Shown here piece after piece: positions 17,371 through 24,325 of a DNA stretch of 37,213 nucleotides. Position numbers and translations under genes: made by a program. The stretch spans positions 1 through 37,213 of the IMG/VR virus record IMGVR_UViG_3300044699_000093, one strand, 5' to 3'. The first letter of the stretch is position 1, and each line of letters starts with the position of its first letter. Source of the stretch: a virus. The notes under the pieces are model-generated. The model was given only the letters and a program-made list of their open reading frames with translations. It had not been told where the DNA came from and searched no databases.

Positions 17371-17889
17371 ATGACTGCAATGAAGCTGAAAAAGACACCG
17401 AAACCGCCTGACCTGAACCAGTTACTGCGCCGCGGGTTCGAAGCGTGCTTGACTGACATCGAGCATGAGACCGGGGTGAACACTAATCCCAGGACGCTGG
17501 GCCTTAAGGCCAAGCGGCCATCGTCGGCGCTCTACGCGTGGCTGAATGGACGCGCGGGCATCTCGTGGCAAACGCTCAATGAGTGGATTGTGATTTTGGG
17601 GATCACGCCGCATCAATTTCTGCGTCGATGCGTTGCAATCAACGCGGGGCAGGCGTATAACGATCTTTCATCCCAGAAAGAACAGGTAACGACTCATGCG
17701 ACCGTTGAAGATGCCATGGCGCGGATCGGTGCAGAAGATATTGCCGTTCTCCGGCAACACATTGAAGCCGTCGCGGAACGCGCCATTGAAAAGCACGCGG
17801 CGCGATTGGCTCTCGGCCTGCAACAAACATCTTCAGTGGCTGGCCAAGCACAATCCGGTTCGCGCCGCTCTTCTCGCAAAACTGGTTAA
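17371..17889 (+). CDS. Phage regulator, CI-position (possible C-terminal frameshift)
   Basis: Starts considered: ATG 17335, 17347, 17371 and 17380. I prefer 17371 because the earlier ones lie inside the palindromes; no start has a good ribosome site. MTAMKLKKTPKPPDLNQLLR, RGFEACLTDIEHETGVNTNP, SSALYAWLNGRAGISWQTLN and EWIVILGITPHQFLRRCV suggest a divergent HTH (A-L-Y-x-W-L-N-G-R-A-G-I-S). The in-frame end after about 17805 (QQTSSVAGQAQSGSRR) looks unnatural. The +1 frame continues as DWLSACNKHLQWLAKHNPVR and LLAKLVKDTYLDHKQKQL to TGA 17969-17971, so a one-base indel near 17808 is likely. Confidence 0.6.
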   Translation: MTAMKLKKTPKPPDLNQLLRRGFEACLTDIEHETGVNTNPRTLGLKAKRPSSALYAWLNGRAGISWQTLNEWIVILGITPHQFLRRCVAINAGQAYNDLSSQKEQVTTHATVEDAMARIGAEDIAVLRQHIEAVAERAIEKHAARLALGLQQTSSVAGQAQSGSRRSSRKTG

Positions 17890-17907
17890 GGACACCTATC
17901 TCGACCA

Positions 17908-17946
17908 CAAACAAAAACAGCTGCGCATGACGGCCACGCGCAGCTG
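17908..17946 (-). terminator. Rho-independent terminator of the 19.3-18.0 kb operon
   Basis: A perfect 9-bp stem CAGCTGCGC/GCGCAGCTG with an 11-nt loop (17918-17946) is followed on the minus strand by TTTTTG TTTG. It lies 27 nt past the stop of the last leftward gene (17973). It also lies within the extended reading frame of the plus-strand regulator. Confidence 0.75.
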
Positions 17947-17972
17947 TTCCCGAGAAAAAGTCGGATCGTGAA

Positions 17973-18212
17973 TCAGACCCGGTCGTAGGCGTCGGCCTCC
18001 CAGTCTGGTTCGCGCTCGTCATCGTCGTCGCGCACGGTTGCGTAGAACTCTTCGTTCTCGACGCACCCTGCGCACCAGTCTGCGACCACCGCGTCGTAGC
18101 CTGGGCAGTCCCTGGTCATCTTCTCGGCAGGCTCCACGACGACGGTCGTGAGACCGTCGTCGGAGATGCGCCCGCAGAAATCGCAGATGTGTTCGTCGTT
18201 CACGTAGGCCAT
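17973..18212 (-). CDS. Small acidic zinc-ribbon protein
   Basis: 79 aa from ATG 18212, overlapping the TGA of the upstream gene. MAYVNDEHICDFCGRISDDG, then PGYDAVVADWCAGCVENEEF and a very acidic tail (RDDDDEREPDWEADAYDRV). CDFC and CAGC make one zinc ribbon. The acidic tail could mimic DNA or contact a basic partner; that is inference. Last gene of its operon. Confidence 0.65.
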   Translation of the reverse strand: MAYVNDEHICDFCGRISDDGLTTVVVEPAEKMTRDCPGYDAVVADWCAGCVENEEFYATVRDDDDEREPDWEADAYDRV

Positions 18213-18832
18213 CACGCCACCGCCTGTTCTTCGACCATCGGCAGCAGTTCCGGTGACCCCTTCGGCTCGTGCGGCAGGCCGTAGCGGGCCGCGCACGTCG
18301 GGCCGTAGCCGACCTCGACGCTGCCTGCATCCGACAGCGGCAACGCGCAGAACGAGCAACGCGCCATCAGAGCGCCGTAGGCCTTCGCGTGCTTCGCCGG
18401 GTCCGTTGCGATTTCGAGCAGCAGCGAGAGCAGCGGGCCGTCACCGCGCAGTGGGCCATGCACGTCACCCTCGGCCGTGATGCGGCCCTTCCAGGCACCG
18501 GCCACGACGACCGTGATGCTGCCCGGGATCCGCGCCTGGGCACCGGCCAGCGACAGCCGCAGTTCCTCGACGCCGTCCGCGGCCAGGAAGCGGGCCTTCG
18601 GAAATTTCAGGCCGCGCTCTTTCGCTGCGGTGAGGAACGCGATGATCGCCGTGCCGTCCACCGTCGTCGGCGCAGCGGGCTGCACAGGCTTCGCCTTCGC
18701 CCGTGCCGCCTCGCACTCCGTCTCGTTCACGTGGGACGCGCCGAAGCCGCGCACCCAGTCGATCTGGGCACCGGCCGGAATGAACACGCCGCACTTCGCG
18801 CAGCGACCGTTGAACTTGGCGGTGATGGTCAT
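18212..18832 (-). CDS. Phage zinc-binding protein with DUF6011-like C-terminus
   Basis: 206 aa from ATG 18832, overlapping the upstream TAA (TAATG). The N-terminus MTITAKFNGRCAKCGVFIPA, GAQIDWVRGFGASHVNETEC is a small zinc-ribbon-type domain. The middle (GTAIIAFLTAAKERGLKFPK, ARIPGSITVVVAGAWKGRIT) carries a small beta module. The C-terminus ARCSFCALPLSDAGSVEVGY, GPTCAARYGLPHE matches the 'C.fCgrpLtd..Sv.vGyGp.Ca..ygl' pattern I know as DUF6011. Common in temperate phages; function unknown. Confidence 0.65.
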   Translation of the reverse strand: MTITAKFNGRCAKCGVFIPAGAQIDWVRGFGASHVNETECEAARAKAKPVQPAAPTTVDGTAIIAFLTAAKERGLKFPKARFLAADGVEELRLSLAGAQARIPGSITVVVAGAWKGRITAEGDVHGPLRGDGPLLSLLLEIATDPAKHAKAYGALMARCSFCALPLSDAGSVEVGYGPTCAARYGLPHEPKGSPELLPMVEEQAVA

Positions 18833-19314
18833 TACCGCACCTCCTGTCCGGTCGCCACGTCGAAGATTTTGACCGTGCGGTAGGTGCGGGCGATGTCGCC
18901 GTTCGCGAGTTTGCGGGCCAGATCGATCCGGCCGCACCAGCCGATGATGCCGAAGCTGTTGGGGCCACCGTCTTGCGTGATGGGACCGCCCGCGATGATC
19001 AGCGCCGCGGCCTCTTCGCACTTCTCGGCCCACTTCGCGTAGGAGCCATCGGCGAGGTATTGCGCTTGGCACTCGCGGTCGAACGCTTCCGAGACCGGGT
19101 GGTCCGTGCGGATGTCGATGTTCTTCTCGCCCGCCAGGATGCGGCGATACTTTGCCGCCTGCGCCAGCTGACTCTTCAGGTCTTCCTGCCGCCGTGCTTC
19201 GGCGACCTCGTGCTTGTAGCCAGCGACCAGCACGATGTGCGTGTAGGTGCGGGCCGTGGTGCGGGTGAAGGTGCCGATTGCGGTGGTCACGGTGAGGGTC
19301 GTTTTCTTTGCCAT
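18832..19314 (-). CDS. Hypothetical protein, first gene of leftward accessory operon
   Basis: 160 aa from ATG 19314, preceded by AGGAGAGAGAC. MAKKTTLTVTTAIGTFTRTT, ARTYTHIVLVAGYKHEVAEA, a charged helix (RRQEDLKSQLAQAAKYRRIL), then GGPNSFGIIGWCGRIDLARK and ARTYRTVKIFDVATGQEVR. No domain recognised. It is translated from the leftward member of the mirrored promoter pair, 54 nt from the -10 box, and is coupled to the downstream zinc proteins. Confidence 0.65.
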   Translation of the reverse strand: MAKKTTLTVTTAIGTFTRTTARTYTHIVLVAGYKHEVAEARRQEDLKSQLAQAAKYRRILAGEKNIDIRTDHPVSEAFDRECQAQYLADGSYAKWAEKCEEAAALIIAGGPITQDGGPNSFGIIGWCGRIDLARKLANGDIARTYRTVKIFDVATGQEVR

Positions 19315-19367
19315 GTCTGTCTCTCTCCTAAGAGGCCGGGTTGCTGCCCAGCCGGTCAACAGGGACA

Positions 19368-19397
19368 ATTATGATGCACATCGGAATTACCTGTCAA
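19368..19397 (-). promoter_or_regulatory. Sigma70-type promoter, leftward
   Basis: On the minus strand TTGACA (19397-19392), an 18-nt spacer ending TGTGCAT, and CATAAT (19373-19368). A perfect -35 with a five-of-six -10, 54 nt upstream of ATG 19314. Confidence 0.8.
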
Positions 19398-19459
19398 CCC
19401 CTGAAAACTGGCCTGAAATTGGGCGAATTGTCGAGCCGTCCAGGGCCTGCCTGGGGCGC

Positions 19460-19489
19460 TTGACAGGGTAATTGGTTGTGCATGATAAT
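19460..19489 (+). promoter_or_regulatory. Sigma70-type promoter, rightward
   Basis: TTGACA (19460-19465), an 18-nt spacer ending TGTGCAT, and GATAAT (19484-19489), 52 nt upstream of ATG 19541. It is nearly the same sequence as the leftward promoter at 19368-19397, including TAATT early in the spacer and the TGTGCAT just before the -10. Confidence 0.8.
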
Positions 19490-19540
19490 TGGCTCCATTG
19501 ACCGCCGCGCAGCAACGCGGCTTTGACAGGAGACAGACAG

Positions 19541-20095
19541 ATGAAAACTTACGGCTTCAACATCCGCTTCACCCGCCCCGACGAGAACAACGCCAACGTC
19601 TACGAAATCGGCTACAACGCCTACGGCCGGGACGTGGTGGACAGCGACACCGCCGCCGATCAGGTGCGTGAGCGGAACGCGCACGTGACGCTGCTCGACG
19701 TGGAACTGGTCGTGATCTTCGATGAAGACGGCAACGTGATCTGGCGGCGTGCGCCGCGTGTCGGCGACAAGTTCTACACCGCGTCGGCCTTCGTCTTCGG
19801 CGACAACCCGGCCAGCGTTCACATCAGCGAATTCACGGTGAAGAGCGTGAAGTCGCTGGTCATCCTCGTGCAGCGCGACCTGACGCAGCAGACGCGGGTG
19901 CCCGTCCAGGCCATTCACGCCCGCTACGCGGCATCGCCTGCCGAAGCGGTGTTGCGGCTCGAAAAGCAGATTGACGAGGAAGTTCTGAAGGCGCGGAAGC
20001 GCAAGTCGATTGTCGCGTCCTGGCTCACCGAGAACCTCACCGATGCGAACTACCTCGCGGCCCTGAAGTCCATCAAGCTCACGGAGGCGAAGTAG
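19541..20095 (+). CDS. Hypothetical protein under the rightward mirrored promoter
   Basis: 184 aa from ATG 19541, preceded by AGGAGACAGACAG. MKTYGFNIRFTRPDENNANV, YEIGYNAYGRDVVDSDTAAD, VTLLDVELVVIFDEDGNVIW, then ASVHISEFTVKSVKSLVILV and a helical C-terminus (SPAEAVLRLEKQIDEEVLKA, RKRKSIVASWLTENLTDANY). No family recognised. An alpha/beta N-terminal half and coiled C-terminal half. With the next gene it forms a two-gene operon closed by the terminator at 20401. Confidence 0.65.
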   Translation: MKTYGFNIRFTRPDENNANVYEIGYNAYGRDVVDSDTAADQVRERNAHVTLLDVELVVIFDEDGNVIWRRAPRVGDKFYTASAFVFGDNPASVHISEFTVKSVKSLVILVQRDLTQQTRVPVQAIHARYAASPAEAVLRLEKQIDEEVLKARKRKSIVASWLTENLTDANYLAALKSIKLTEAK

Positions 20096-20097
20096 CC

Positions 20098-20391
20098 ATG
20101 TCGCTGCTCACGCTCGACGCTGCTATCTTCATCACGAAGACCACCGCCGTGGCGACCACCGCCTGCGCGTGCGGCCACGCAGACCGCCAGCCGACCATCG
20201 TGCGCGTGCCGATGTATTCGGACTACTGCGATTGCTGCCAGGACATCTCGGCGGCGTTCGACTACTGGGCTGCTTGCACCAGCTGCAACGACCGCGTGTG
20301 CCCGTCGTGCAGCGCCACGCCGCACGAGGCCGAAGACGAACGCGGCGCGAAGACCCTCTGCCACCGCTGCGCCGCGGATCCCCAGAACTAG
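20098..20391 (+). CDS. Cys-rich zinc-binding small protein
   Basis: 97 aa from ATG 20098, two nt after the previous stop. CACGH, YCDCCQDISAAFDYWAACTS, CNDRVCPSCSATPHEAED and LCHRCAAD give at least four CxC/CxxC pairs, enough for two zinc sites like a treble clef or double ribbon. Probably a nucleic-acid or protein adaptor; no family assigned. Confidence 0.65.
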   Translation: MSLLTLDAAIFITKTTAVATTACACGHADRQPTIVRVPMYSDYCDCCQDISAAFDYWAACTSCNDRVCPSCSATPHEAEDERGAKTLCHRCAADPQN

Positions 20392-20400
20392 CGCATCACA

Positions 20401-20428
20401 CACCGCCGCAGGATCGCCTGCGGCGGTG
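20401..20428 (+). terminator. Strong stem-loop terminator before the integrase
   Basis: CACCGCCGCAGG, loop ATCG, CCTGCGGCGGTG: a perfect 12-bp GC-rich stem 10 nt after the stop of the zinc protein. The following bases (CTACACTTTG) contain only a short T-run. The stem is also an obstacle to read-through into the integrase. Confidence 0.65.
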
Positions 20429-20472
20429 CTACACTTTGCAACCAGAAAGTAAATTCACAGGAGACAGCACAC

Positions 20473-21657
20473 ATGAAGGGGCACGTTCGCAAACGCGGCA
20501 ACAGCTATTCGGTCACCATCTATCGCGGCCTGAAGCCGCACCCAACCGCCGAAGGCAAGTTCATCAAGGACTACAAGACCATCTCGCTCGGACAGGTCAG
20601 CAAGAAAGAGGCAGATCGGCTGGCGTTGAAATATGCCAGCAACCAGCACGACGGCATGTTGATCGAACCGTCAAAGCTCGTCACGGCCGACTACCTGACG
20701 ACGTGGCTCACGAATCTGGCCGCGTCGGGCCGCGTGCGTGAGGGCAGCATCGACCGGTATCGGTGTTCTGTTGGACGCCTCATCGAAGCGCCGGAAGGGA
20801 AATTGCCGCTGCAAAAACTCACGACGCAGAATCTCGACACGCTGGTCGGCCGGTTGCTACTCGACCGGATGCCGTCCACCGTGCGCCAGATCATCCGCAC
20901 GATCAAGATGGCGCTGGAGAAGGCGCGGAAGACGAAGCTGGTGGCGGTCAACGTCGCGAAGGACGTAGACCTCCCGCGCAACATCGAGGGCACCGACACC
21001 GACAAGGGCAGCGAGGCGCGAGAGCATTGCTGGACGAAAGCTGAAGCGCAGGCCGTCATCGAGACCGCCGACCTGATGGGCGAATTCTGGGGCGCGTTCT
21101 ATGCCCTGGCGCTCGACGCTGGCCCACGGCTCCGCGAACTGGCCGGGGTGCGCTGGGCCGACCTCGACCTCACGGCGGGCACCGTTGACATTCGGCACCA
21201 GCTGAACGGGAAGTATCGGCGCAAGAGCATCGGCAAAGTGAAGCTGTTTGTGCCCACGAAGACCGGCCGCATCCGTGTCGGCATCACGCTCCACCCGGAG
21301 ACGGTGGCGCGGCTCAAGGCGTGGAAGAAGGCCCAGGCCGCAGCACGGCTGAAGCGCGAGGGCACCTACACGGACCTGGGGCTGGTGTTCGCGGTGGCTG
21401 ACGGTCAGCCCTTCGTGACGCACTCGATCAATTCGACCGCGCACGCGGAAATCATCGCCGGGGCCAAAGTGAAGCCGATCAAGTTCCACGGCACGCGACA
21501 CACCGCCGCCACGCTACTGCTCCTGGCAAACGTGCCGGTCATCGTGGTGGCCAATCGGCTGGGCCACAAGCGCCCGTCCGAGACGCTCGACACCTACGCG
21601 CACGTCCTGGCTGAAGTGTCCAAGCGCCCACTCCCCGCGGACGTTCTCTACGGATAG
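20473..21657 (+). CDS. int: Tyrosine recombinase (phage integrase)
   Basis: 394 aa from ATG 20473, preceded by AGGAGACAGCACAC. The N-terminal MKGHVRKRGNSYSVTIYRGL is an arm-binding, AP2-like three-strand segment. Residues 70-160 are the SAM-like core-binding domain. The catalytic domain shows R219 (DAGPRLRELAGVRW), K263 (PTKTGRIRV), H339 and R342 (FHGTRHTAATLLL), H365 (NRLGHKRPSETLD) and the nucleophile Y375 (TYAHV). All six expected residues are present, so it should be active. The stop is immediately followed by repeats that look like its own binding sites; an excisionase-like gene lies just beyond. Confidence 0.93.
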   Translation: MKGHVRKRGNSYSVTIYRGLKPHPTAEGKFIKDYKTISLGQVSKKEADRLALKYASNQHDGMLIEPSKLVTADYLTTWLTNLAASGRVREGSIDRYRCSVGRLIEAPEGKLPLQKLTTQNLDTLVGRLLLDRMPSTVRQIIRTIKMALEKARKTKLVAVNVAKDVDLPRNIEGTDTDKGSEAREHCWTKAEAQAVIETADLMGEFWGAFYALALDAGPRLRELAGVRWADLDLTAGTVDIRHQLNGKYRRKSIGKVKLFVPTKTGRIRVGITLHPETVARLKAWKKAQAAARLKREGTYTDLGLVFAVADGQPFVTHSINSTAHAEIIAGAKVKPIKFHGTRHTAATLLLLANVPVIVVANRLGHKRPSETLDTYAHVLAEVSKRPLPADVLYG

Positions 21658-21659
21658 AC

Positions 21660-21894
21660 TGACAATCTTTTGCCAATCCGTTGCAAAAAACCACAAAACA
21701 CAGGACAACACAGCAACGGCTGCAACCGCATGAAAACACAGAACTTAAGACCACTAGAGCGAACTAGGCAAAACAGCGAAAAACAGCCAAAATGGACAGC
21801 GTTGATGTATTAGGAGACGAAAAAAGGCCCGAAAAACGGGCCTTTTTCGTTGTTGGGGGTCAGATTTGACAATCTTCTGACAATCCGATTGTCA
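21660..21894. other. Candidate integrase/excisionase arm sites (attP region)
   Basis: TGACAATC occurs at 21660-21667, 21867-21874 and 21878-21885. Its complement GATTGTCA lies at 21887-21894, making a perfect palindrome TGACAATCCGATTGTCA (21878-21894). A variant TGCCAATC lies at 21671-21678. In both clusters the second site starts exactly 11 nt after the first, one helical turn. The two clusters flank about 200 nt of AT-richer, gene-free sequence directly after the integrase. The crossover core itself is not identifiable without the host sequence. Confidence 0.55.
21821..21847. terminator. Bidirectional terminator after the integrase
   Basis: AAAAAGGCCCG, short A loop, CGGGCCTTTTT: A-run, GC stem and T-run on both strands, ending both the integrase transcript and the leftward excisionase transcript. 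Confidence 0.85.
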
Positions 21895-22122
21895 GTCGCC
21901 GATTCGGCGCTGCAAATGCCGGTCAGGCGGCTGGTTCCCAGGCGTCAGCGAGGCACGCGGAATGCGGATGAGACGGCCCACGCGGACGTAGGGCAGATCG
22001 CCTGCGGTCAGCGCCGCGTAGATGCACGACCGGCTGCACCGGAGAATGCGCTGGGCCTCCGCTGGCGTCAGGAAGTCTTCGTCGTCCGCTACGGCGCTCT
22101 GTGCGGTGGCTGTCTTCGTCAT
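21892..22122 (-). CDS. Excisionase-like MerR/HTH_17 DNA-binding protein
   Basis: 76 aa from ATG 22122, five nt after the upstream stop, with CGAGG before it. DDEDFLTPAEAQRILRCSRS, CIYAALTAGDLPYVRVGRLI and RIPRASL are the winged-helix 'ltv.EaA..lgvsr..vy.li..G.lp.vrvGr..rIp...l' of the excisionase family. The stop codon lies inside the TGACAATC palindrome. Convergent orientation towards the integrase end fits control of excision directionality. Confidence 0.8.
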   Translation of the reverse strand: MTKTATAQSAVADDEDFLTPAEAQRILRCSRSCIYAALTAGDLPYVRVGRLIRIPRASLTPGNQPPDRHLQRRIGD

Positions 22123-22127
22123 AGCTC

Positions 22128-22439
22128 TTACCTCGACTCGGTGGTCTTCGGTGCGTCCTGGGTCACGGTGGGGGCTGGGACGGTCGGCAGCGGCAGTGGT
22201 GACAACCCGGCCTCGATGGTTGTGGTGATCGAGAGGGGCACCGGCATCGTGACGTAGGCGGTCTCGACGCCTGGGTCACCGCTCGTCCACGTCTTGCCGA
22301 AATTCGCTGGCAGCTGACCTGGGGGCACCTTGAACAGCTGCGCGGCGTAGGTCACGCCCGCGGTCGTGGCGGTCACCACGCCGACCACCCAGTCACCTTC
22401 GCCCAGCACCACTACGTCGCCCAGCTTCATCATCAACAT
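22128..22439 (-). CDS. Hypothetical small phage protein
   Basis: 103 aa from ATG 22439 (AAAGGGA 7 nt upstream). MLMMKLGDVVVLGEGDWVVG, VVTATTAGVTYAAQLFKVPP, then a Pro/Thr-rich C-terminus (LSPLPLPTVPAPTVTQDAP). The N-terminal 50 residues look like a small SH3-like beta barrel ('lGDvVvlgeg.wvvGvVta'). Middle gene of a leftward operon ending in the excisionase. Confidence 0.6.
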   Translation of the reverse strand: MLMMKLGDVVVLGEGDWVVGVVTATTAGVTYAAQLFKVPPGQLPANFGKTWTSGDPGVETAYVTMPVPLSITTTIEAGLSPLPLPTVPAPTVTQDAPKTTESR

Positions 22440-22451
22440 CGCATTTCCCTT

Positions 22452-22799
22452 TCAGACCATCACCGTCGCAGGCCGGGGGATTTCCCAGTCCTGCGGACGC
22501 CAGAGATGCAGGCAGAACCGATGCGTGTTTTGGTGATCTGCCCGAGGCACGTGCAGCTGCATCGCGGTTTCGCCGTCTTTGAAGAACAACTGCTTGACAA
22601 AATCCATTTCTTCCCAGGTGGGACAGCGGTGCGCGAGAGAGACGCTCACGTGGTCCCAGCCCAGGCCGTCCGATGCCTGGACGGTCAGCATCGCGCCCAG
22701 CGGGCCAGGAATGCGGTAGGCCCCGTTCACGTCTTCGTAGACGCGTCCGTCTTCCGGCAGCTTGAACTTCAGCGCCCGTAGGATGGGAGCGTGCCGCAT
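22452..22799 (-). CDS. DUF7694-like phage protein
   Basis: 115 aa from ATG 22799 (TAGGAA upstream). MRHAPILRALKFKLPEDGRV, LGWDHVSVSLAHRCPTWEEM, DFVKQLFFKDGETAMQLHVP and HRFCLHLWRPQDWEIPRP match a recurrent phage family ('gWdHVSVS...r.PtW.eM..vK.lFf...e...qlH.P......h...lHLWrP') that I recall as DUF7694. Function unknown; often found near phage DNA-metabolism genes. First gene of the leftward operon that ends with the excisionase-like gene. Confidence 0.7.
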   Translation of the reverse strand: MRHAPILRALKFKLPEDGRVYEDVNGAYRIPGPLGAMLTVQASDGLGWDHVSVSLAHRCPTWEEMDFVKQLFFKDGETAMQLHVPRADHQNTHRFCLHLWRPQDWEIPRPATVMV

Positions 22800-22866
22800 A
22801 GTGTGTGTTCCTACCACACACTTCGCCGTGTTGGCAAATTGCCTTTACGATTGGGTAGTAGACTTT

Positions 22867-22913
22867 CTCTTGACATCGGGTGTAACAATAAGCGGGCAAC
22901 AAAATGTCAAGAG
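22867..22913. promoter_or_regulatory. 10-bp inverted repeat overlapping the terminase start
   Basis: CTCTTGACAT (22867-22876) and ATGTCAAGAG (22904-22913) are perfect inverted copies 27 nt apart. The right arm contains the ATG of the small terminase gene, and both arms contain TTGACA (pointing right and left). This suggests an operator or divergent promoter pair between the 22799 gene (-) and terS (+). No good -10 pairs with either. Confidence 0.5.
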
Positions 22914-23296
22914 GGCAAGCCGAAGGCAAAATCGTGCGTCGTCAGCGGGCGCTCGACCTTCGCATCGCAGGCCAGCGGTATCGCGCCATCGCGGCCGAAC
23001 TGGGCGTCAACCACGTGCAGGCCTATCGCGACGTGCGTGCCGCACTCGCGGAAATCAACACGAAGAATCACGAGAAGGCAGAGCAGCTGCGCGATCTGGA
23101 ACTGCGCCGCTACGACCAGCTGATGTCGCTGCTCTGGACGAAGTGCGAAGCCGGTGACGTGCAGGCGGCGCGTGCCGTCGTGGCGCTCATGGAACGTCGC
23201 GCCAAATTGCTCGGCCTCGATGCGCCCACGAAGGTGGGCCTCAGTGGAGATGGTGAAGGCGGGCCGGTCACCGTCGTTCATCAATACCTGCCATGA
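22904..23296 (+). CDS. terS: Terminase small subunit (HTH type)
   Basis: 130 aa from ATG 22904. MSRGQAEGKIVRRQRALDLR, IAGQRYRAIAAELGVNHVQA, YRDVRAALAEIN is an N-terminal helix-turn-helix. The rest, EQLRDLELRRYDQLMSLLWT, GDVQAARAVVALMERRAKLL and GLDAPTKVGLSGDG, is the helical oligomerisation part and 'LLGLDAPtkv' tail typical of small terminases. It recognises packaging sequences for the large subunit encoded downstream. No SD-like sequence is obvious; the start lies in an inverted repeat. Confidence 0.75.
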   Translation: MSRGQAEGKIVRRQRALDLRIAGQRYRAIAAELGVNHVQAYRDVRAALAEINTKNHEKAEQLRDLELRRYDQLMSLLWTKCEAGDVQAARAVVALMERRAKLLGLDAPTKVGLSGDGEGGPVTVVHQYLP

Positions 23297-23748
23297 CGAT
23301 GCTGGAAACGCCGCGGCAGACGGCGACTCAGGACGCGATAGCCAATCGCCTCGCGGCCGCGTGGCGCTGCGAGTGGGGCCGCATGGGGCCGTATTCGCCG
23401 TTCGATGTGTATCTGATGCGCGAGAAAAAGATCGTCGCCCTGGTGGAAATTCGCACGCGTCAGAACCGCCAGTTCGCGACGTTCCCGACCGTGATGCTTG
23501 ACCTCGACAAGTGGTTCCACCTGATGCAGGGCGAAGTGGTGATGCAGCTGGCAGGCGTCTACGTCGTGGCGTTCCCTGATGGCATCTGGTGGCTGCGCAT
23601 CGGCACATTGCCGGTCAACACGTTCAAGGTGACGTTCCGTGGGCGCACGGATCGACCGGAAGCGCCGAACGATCAATCGCCGGTCATCGAAGTGCCCTGC
23701 GCAAGTTTTCACCGGCTCGGCTCATCGGACGGAGTGTTCACGCCATGA
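23293..23748 (+). CDS. PD-(D/E)XK nuclease-fold-like protein
   Basis: 151 aa from ATG 23293, overlapping the terS stop. TATQDAIANRLAAAWRCEWG supplies the N-terminal helix. SPFDVYLMREKKIVALVEIR is the motif (D about residue 38, E about 52, with Arg in place of the usual Lys). TRQNRQFATFPTVMLDLDKW follows the 't.......l...K' helix of restriction-like folds. KW may contribute the conserved Lys. Whether it still cuts DNA is doubtful because E-x-K is E-x-R. Position after terS suggests a packaging- or genome-processing role. Confidence 0.55.
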   Translation: MTMLETPRQTATQDAIANRLAAAWRCEWGRMGPYSPFDVYLMREKKIVALVEIRTRQNRQFATFPTVMLDLDKWFHLMQGEVVMQLAGVYVVAFPDGIWWLRIGTLPVNTFKVTFRGRTDRPEAPNDQSPVIEVPCASFHRLGSSDGVFTP

Positions 23749-24107
23749 CGCCACGCGCTGCGGTGCGCCCGCGTGTTGTGGTGCGCCCGCATCGCCGGAA
23801 ACCCATCTTGCGAGTTACTCGGAAACCCGTTGTTCAAAAGCCCATCAAACGACAAAGGACACGCATCATGACGACGACAACTAAAGCTCCCCAGGATCCC
23901 GGCGCTCTGCCCGCGAGTGAACTGACGAAGCGCGAACACTTCGCTGCCGTGGCGATGCAGGGCGCGTTCGCGAATCCGAACACGGACCTGGGCACCGCAG
24001 CCGCGCAGGCCGTGCGTGCCGCTGATGCGCTCGTGGGTGCGCTCAACCCTGTGCCGCCGCCAACTGTGGCGACTGCGGAACCTGAGAAGACCGAAGCGAA
24101 GAAGTAG
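23745..24107 (+). CDS. Small phage protein with 'ELTKRE' motif; two possible starts
   Basis: From ATG 23745 (overlapping the previous stop) 120 aa; from ATG 23868 (AAAGGACACGC upstream) 79 aa. The longer form adds a 41-residue arginine-rich lead (MTPRAAVRPRVVVRPHRRKP). The core ASELTKREHFAAVAMQGAFA, NTDLGTAAAQAVRAADALVG is shared with the gene at 24322 and is a recurring phage family of unknown function. The internal site has the better ribosome signal, so both forms, or two proteins, may be made. Confidence 0.6.
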   Translation: MTPRAAVRPRVVVRPHRRKPILRVTRKPVVQKPIKRQRTRIMTTTTKAPQDPGALPASELTKREHFAAVAMQGAFANPNTDLGTAAAQAVRAADALVGALNPVPPPTVATAEPEKTEAKK

Positions 24108-24109
24108 CC

Positions 24110-24325
24110 ATGACCGTTGACGAAGCCCGCGCTGCGATTCGTCTCGCGCTCGATGAGCGGCGTGCGCGTCTCCTGGCGCGTGAACCGTTGCGCGACGTTG
24201 TTGAACGCTGGCAAGCGATGACACGTGAGGCGCTCGATGTCATCTACGCGGATGCGCATCACGCCTACCGCGAACAGCGCAACAAGGACGCCGCCTGGAA
24301 CGCCGCCCGCGAACGTGAACGATGA
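24110..24325 (+). CDS. Hypothetical helical protein
   Basis: 71 aa from ATG 24110, two nt after the previous stop. MTVDEARAAIRLALDERRAR, LLAREPLRDVVERWQAMTRE and ALDVIYADAHHAYREQRNKD are almost wholly helical and charged. The TGA overlaps the next ATG. No family recognised. Confidence 0.6.
   Translation: MTVDEARAAIRLALDERRARLLAREPLRDVVERWQAMTREALDVIYADAHHAYREQRNKDAAWNAARERER

Noticed and set aside
20691-21501. Minus-strand ORFs of 122 and 214 aa within the integrase gene
   Set aside because: Antisense to a clearly coding integrase with all catalytic residues.
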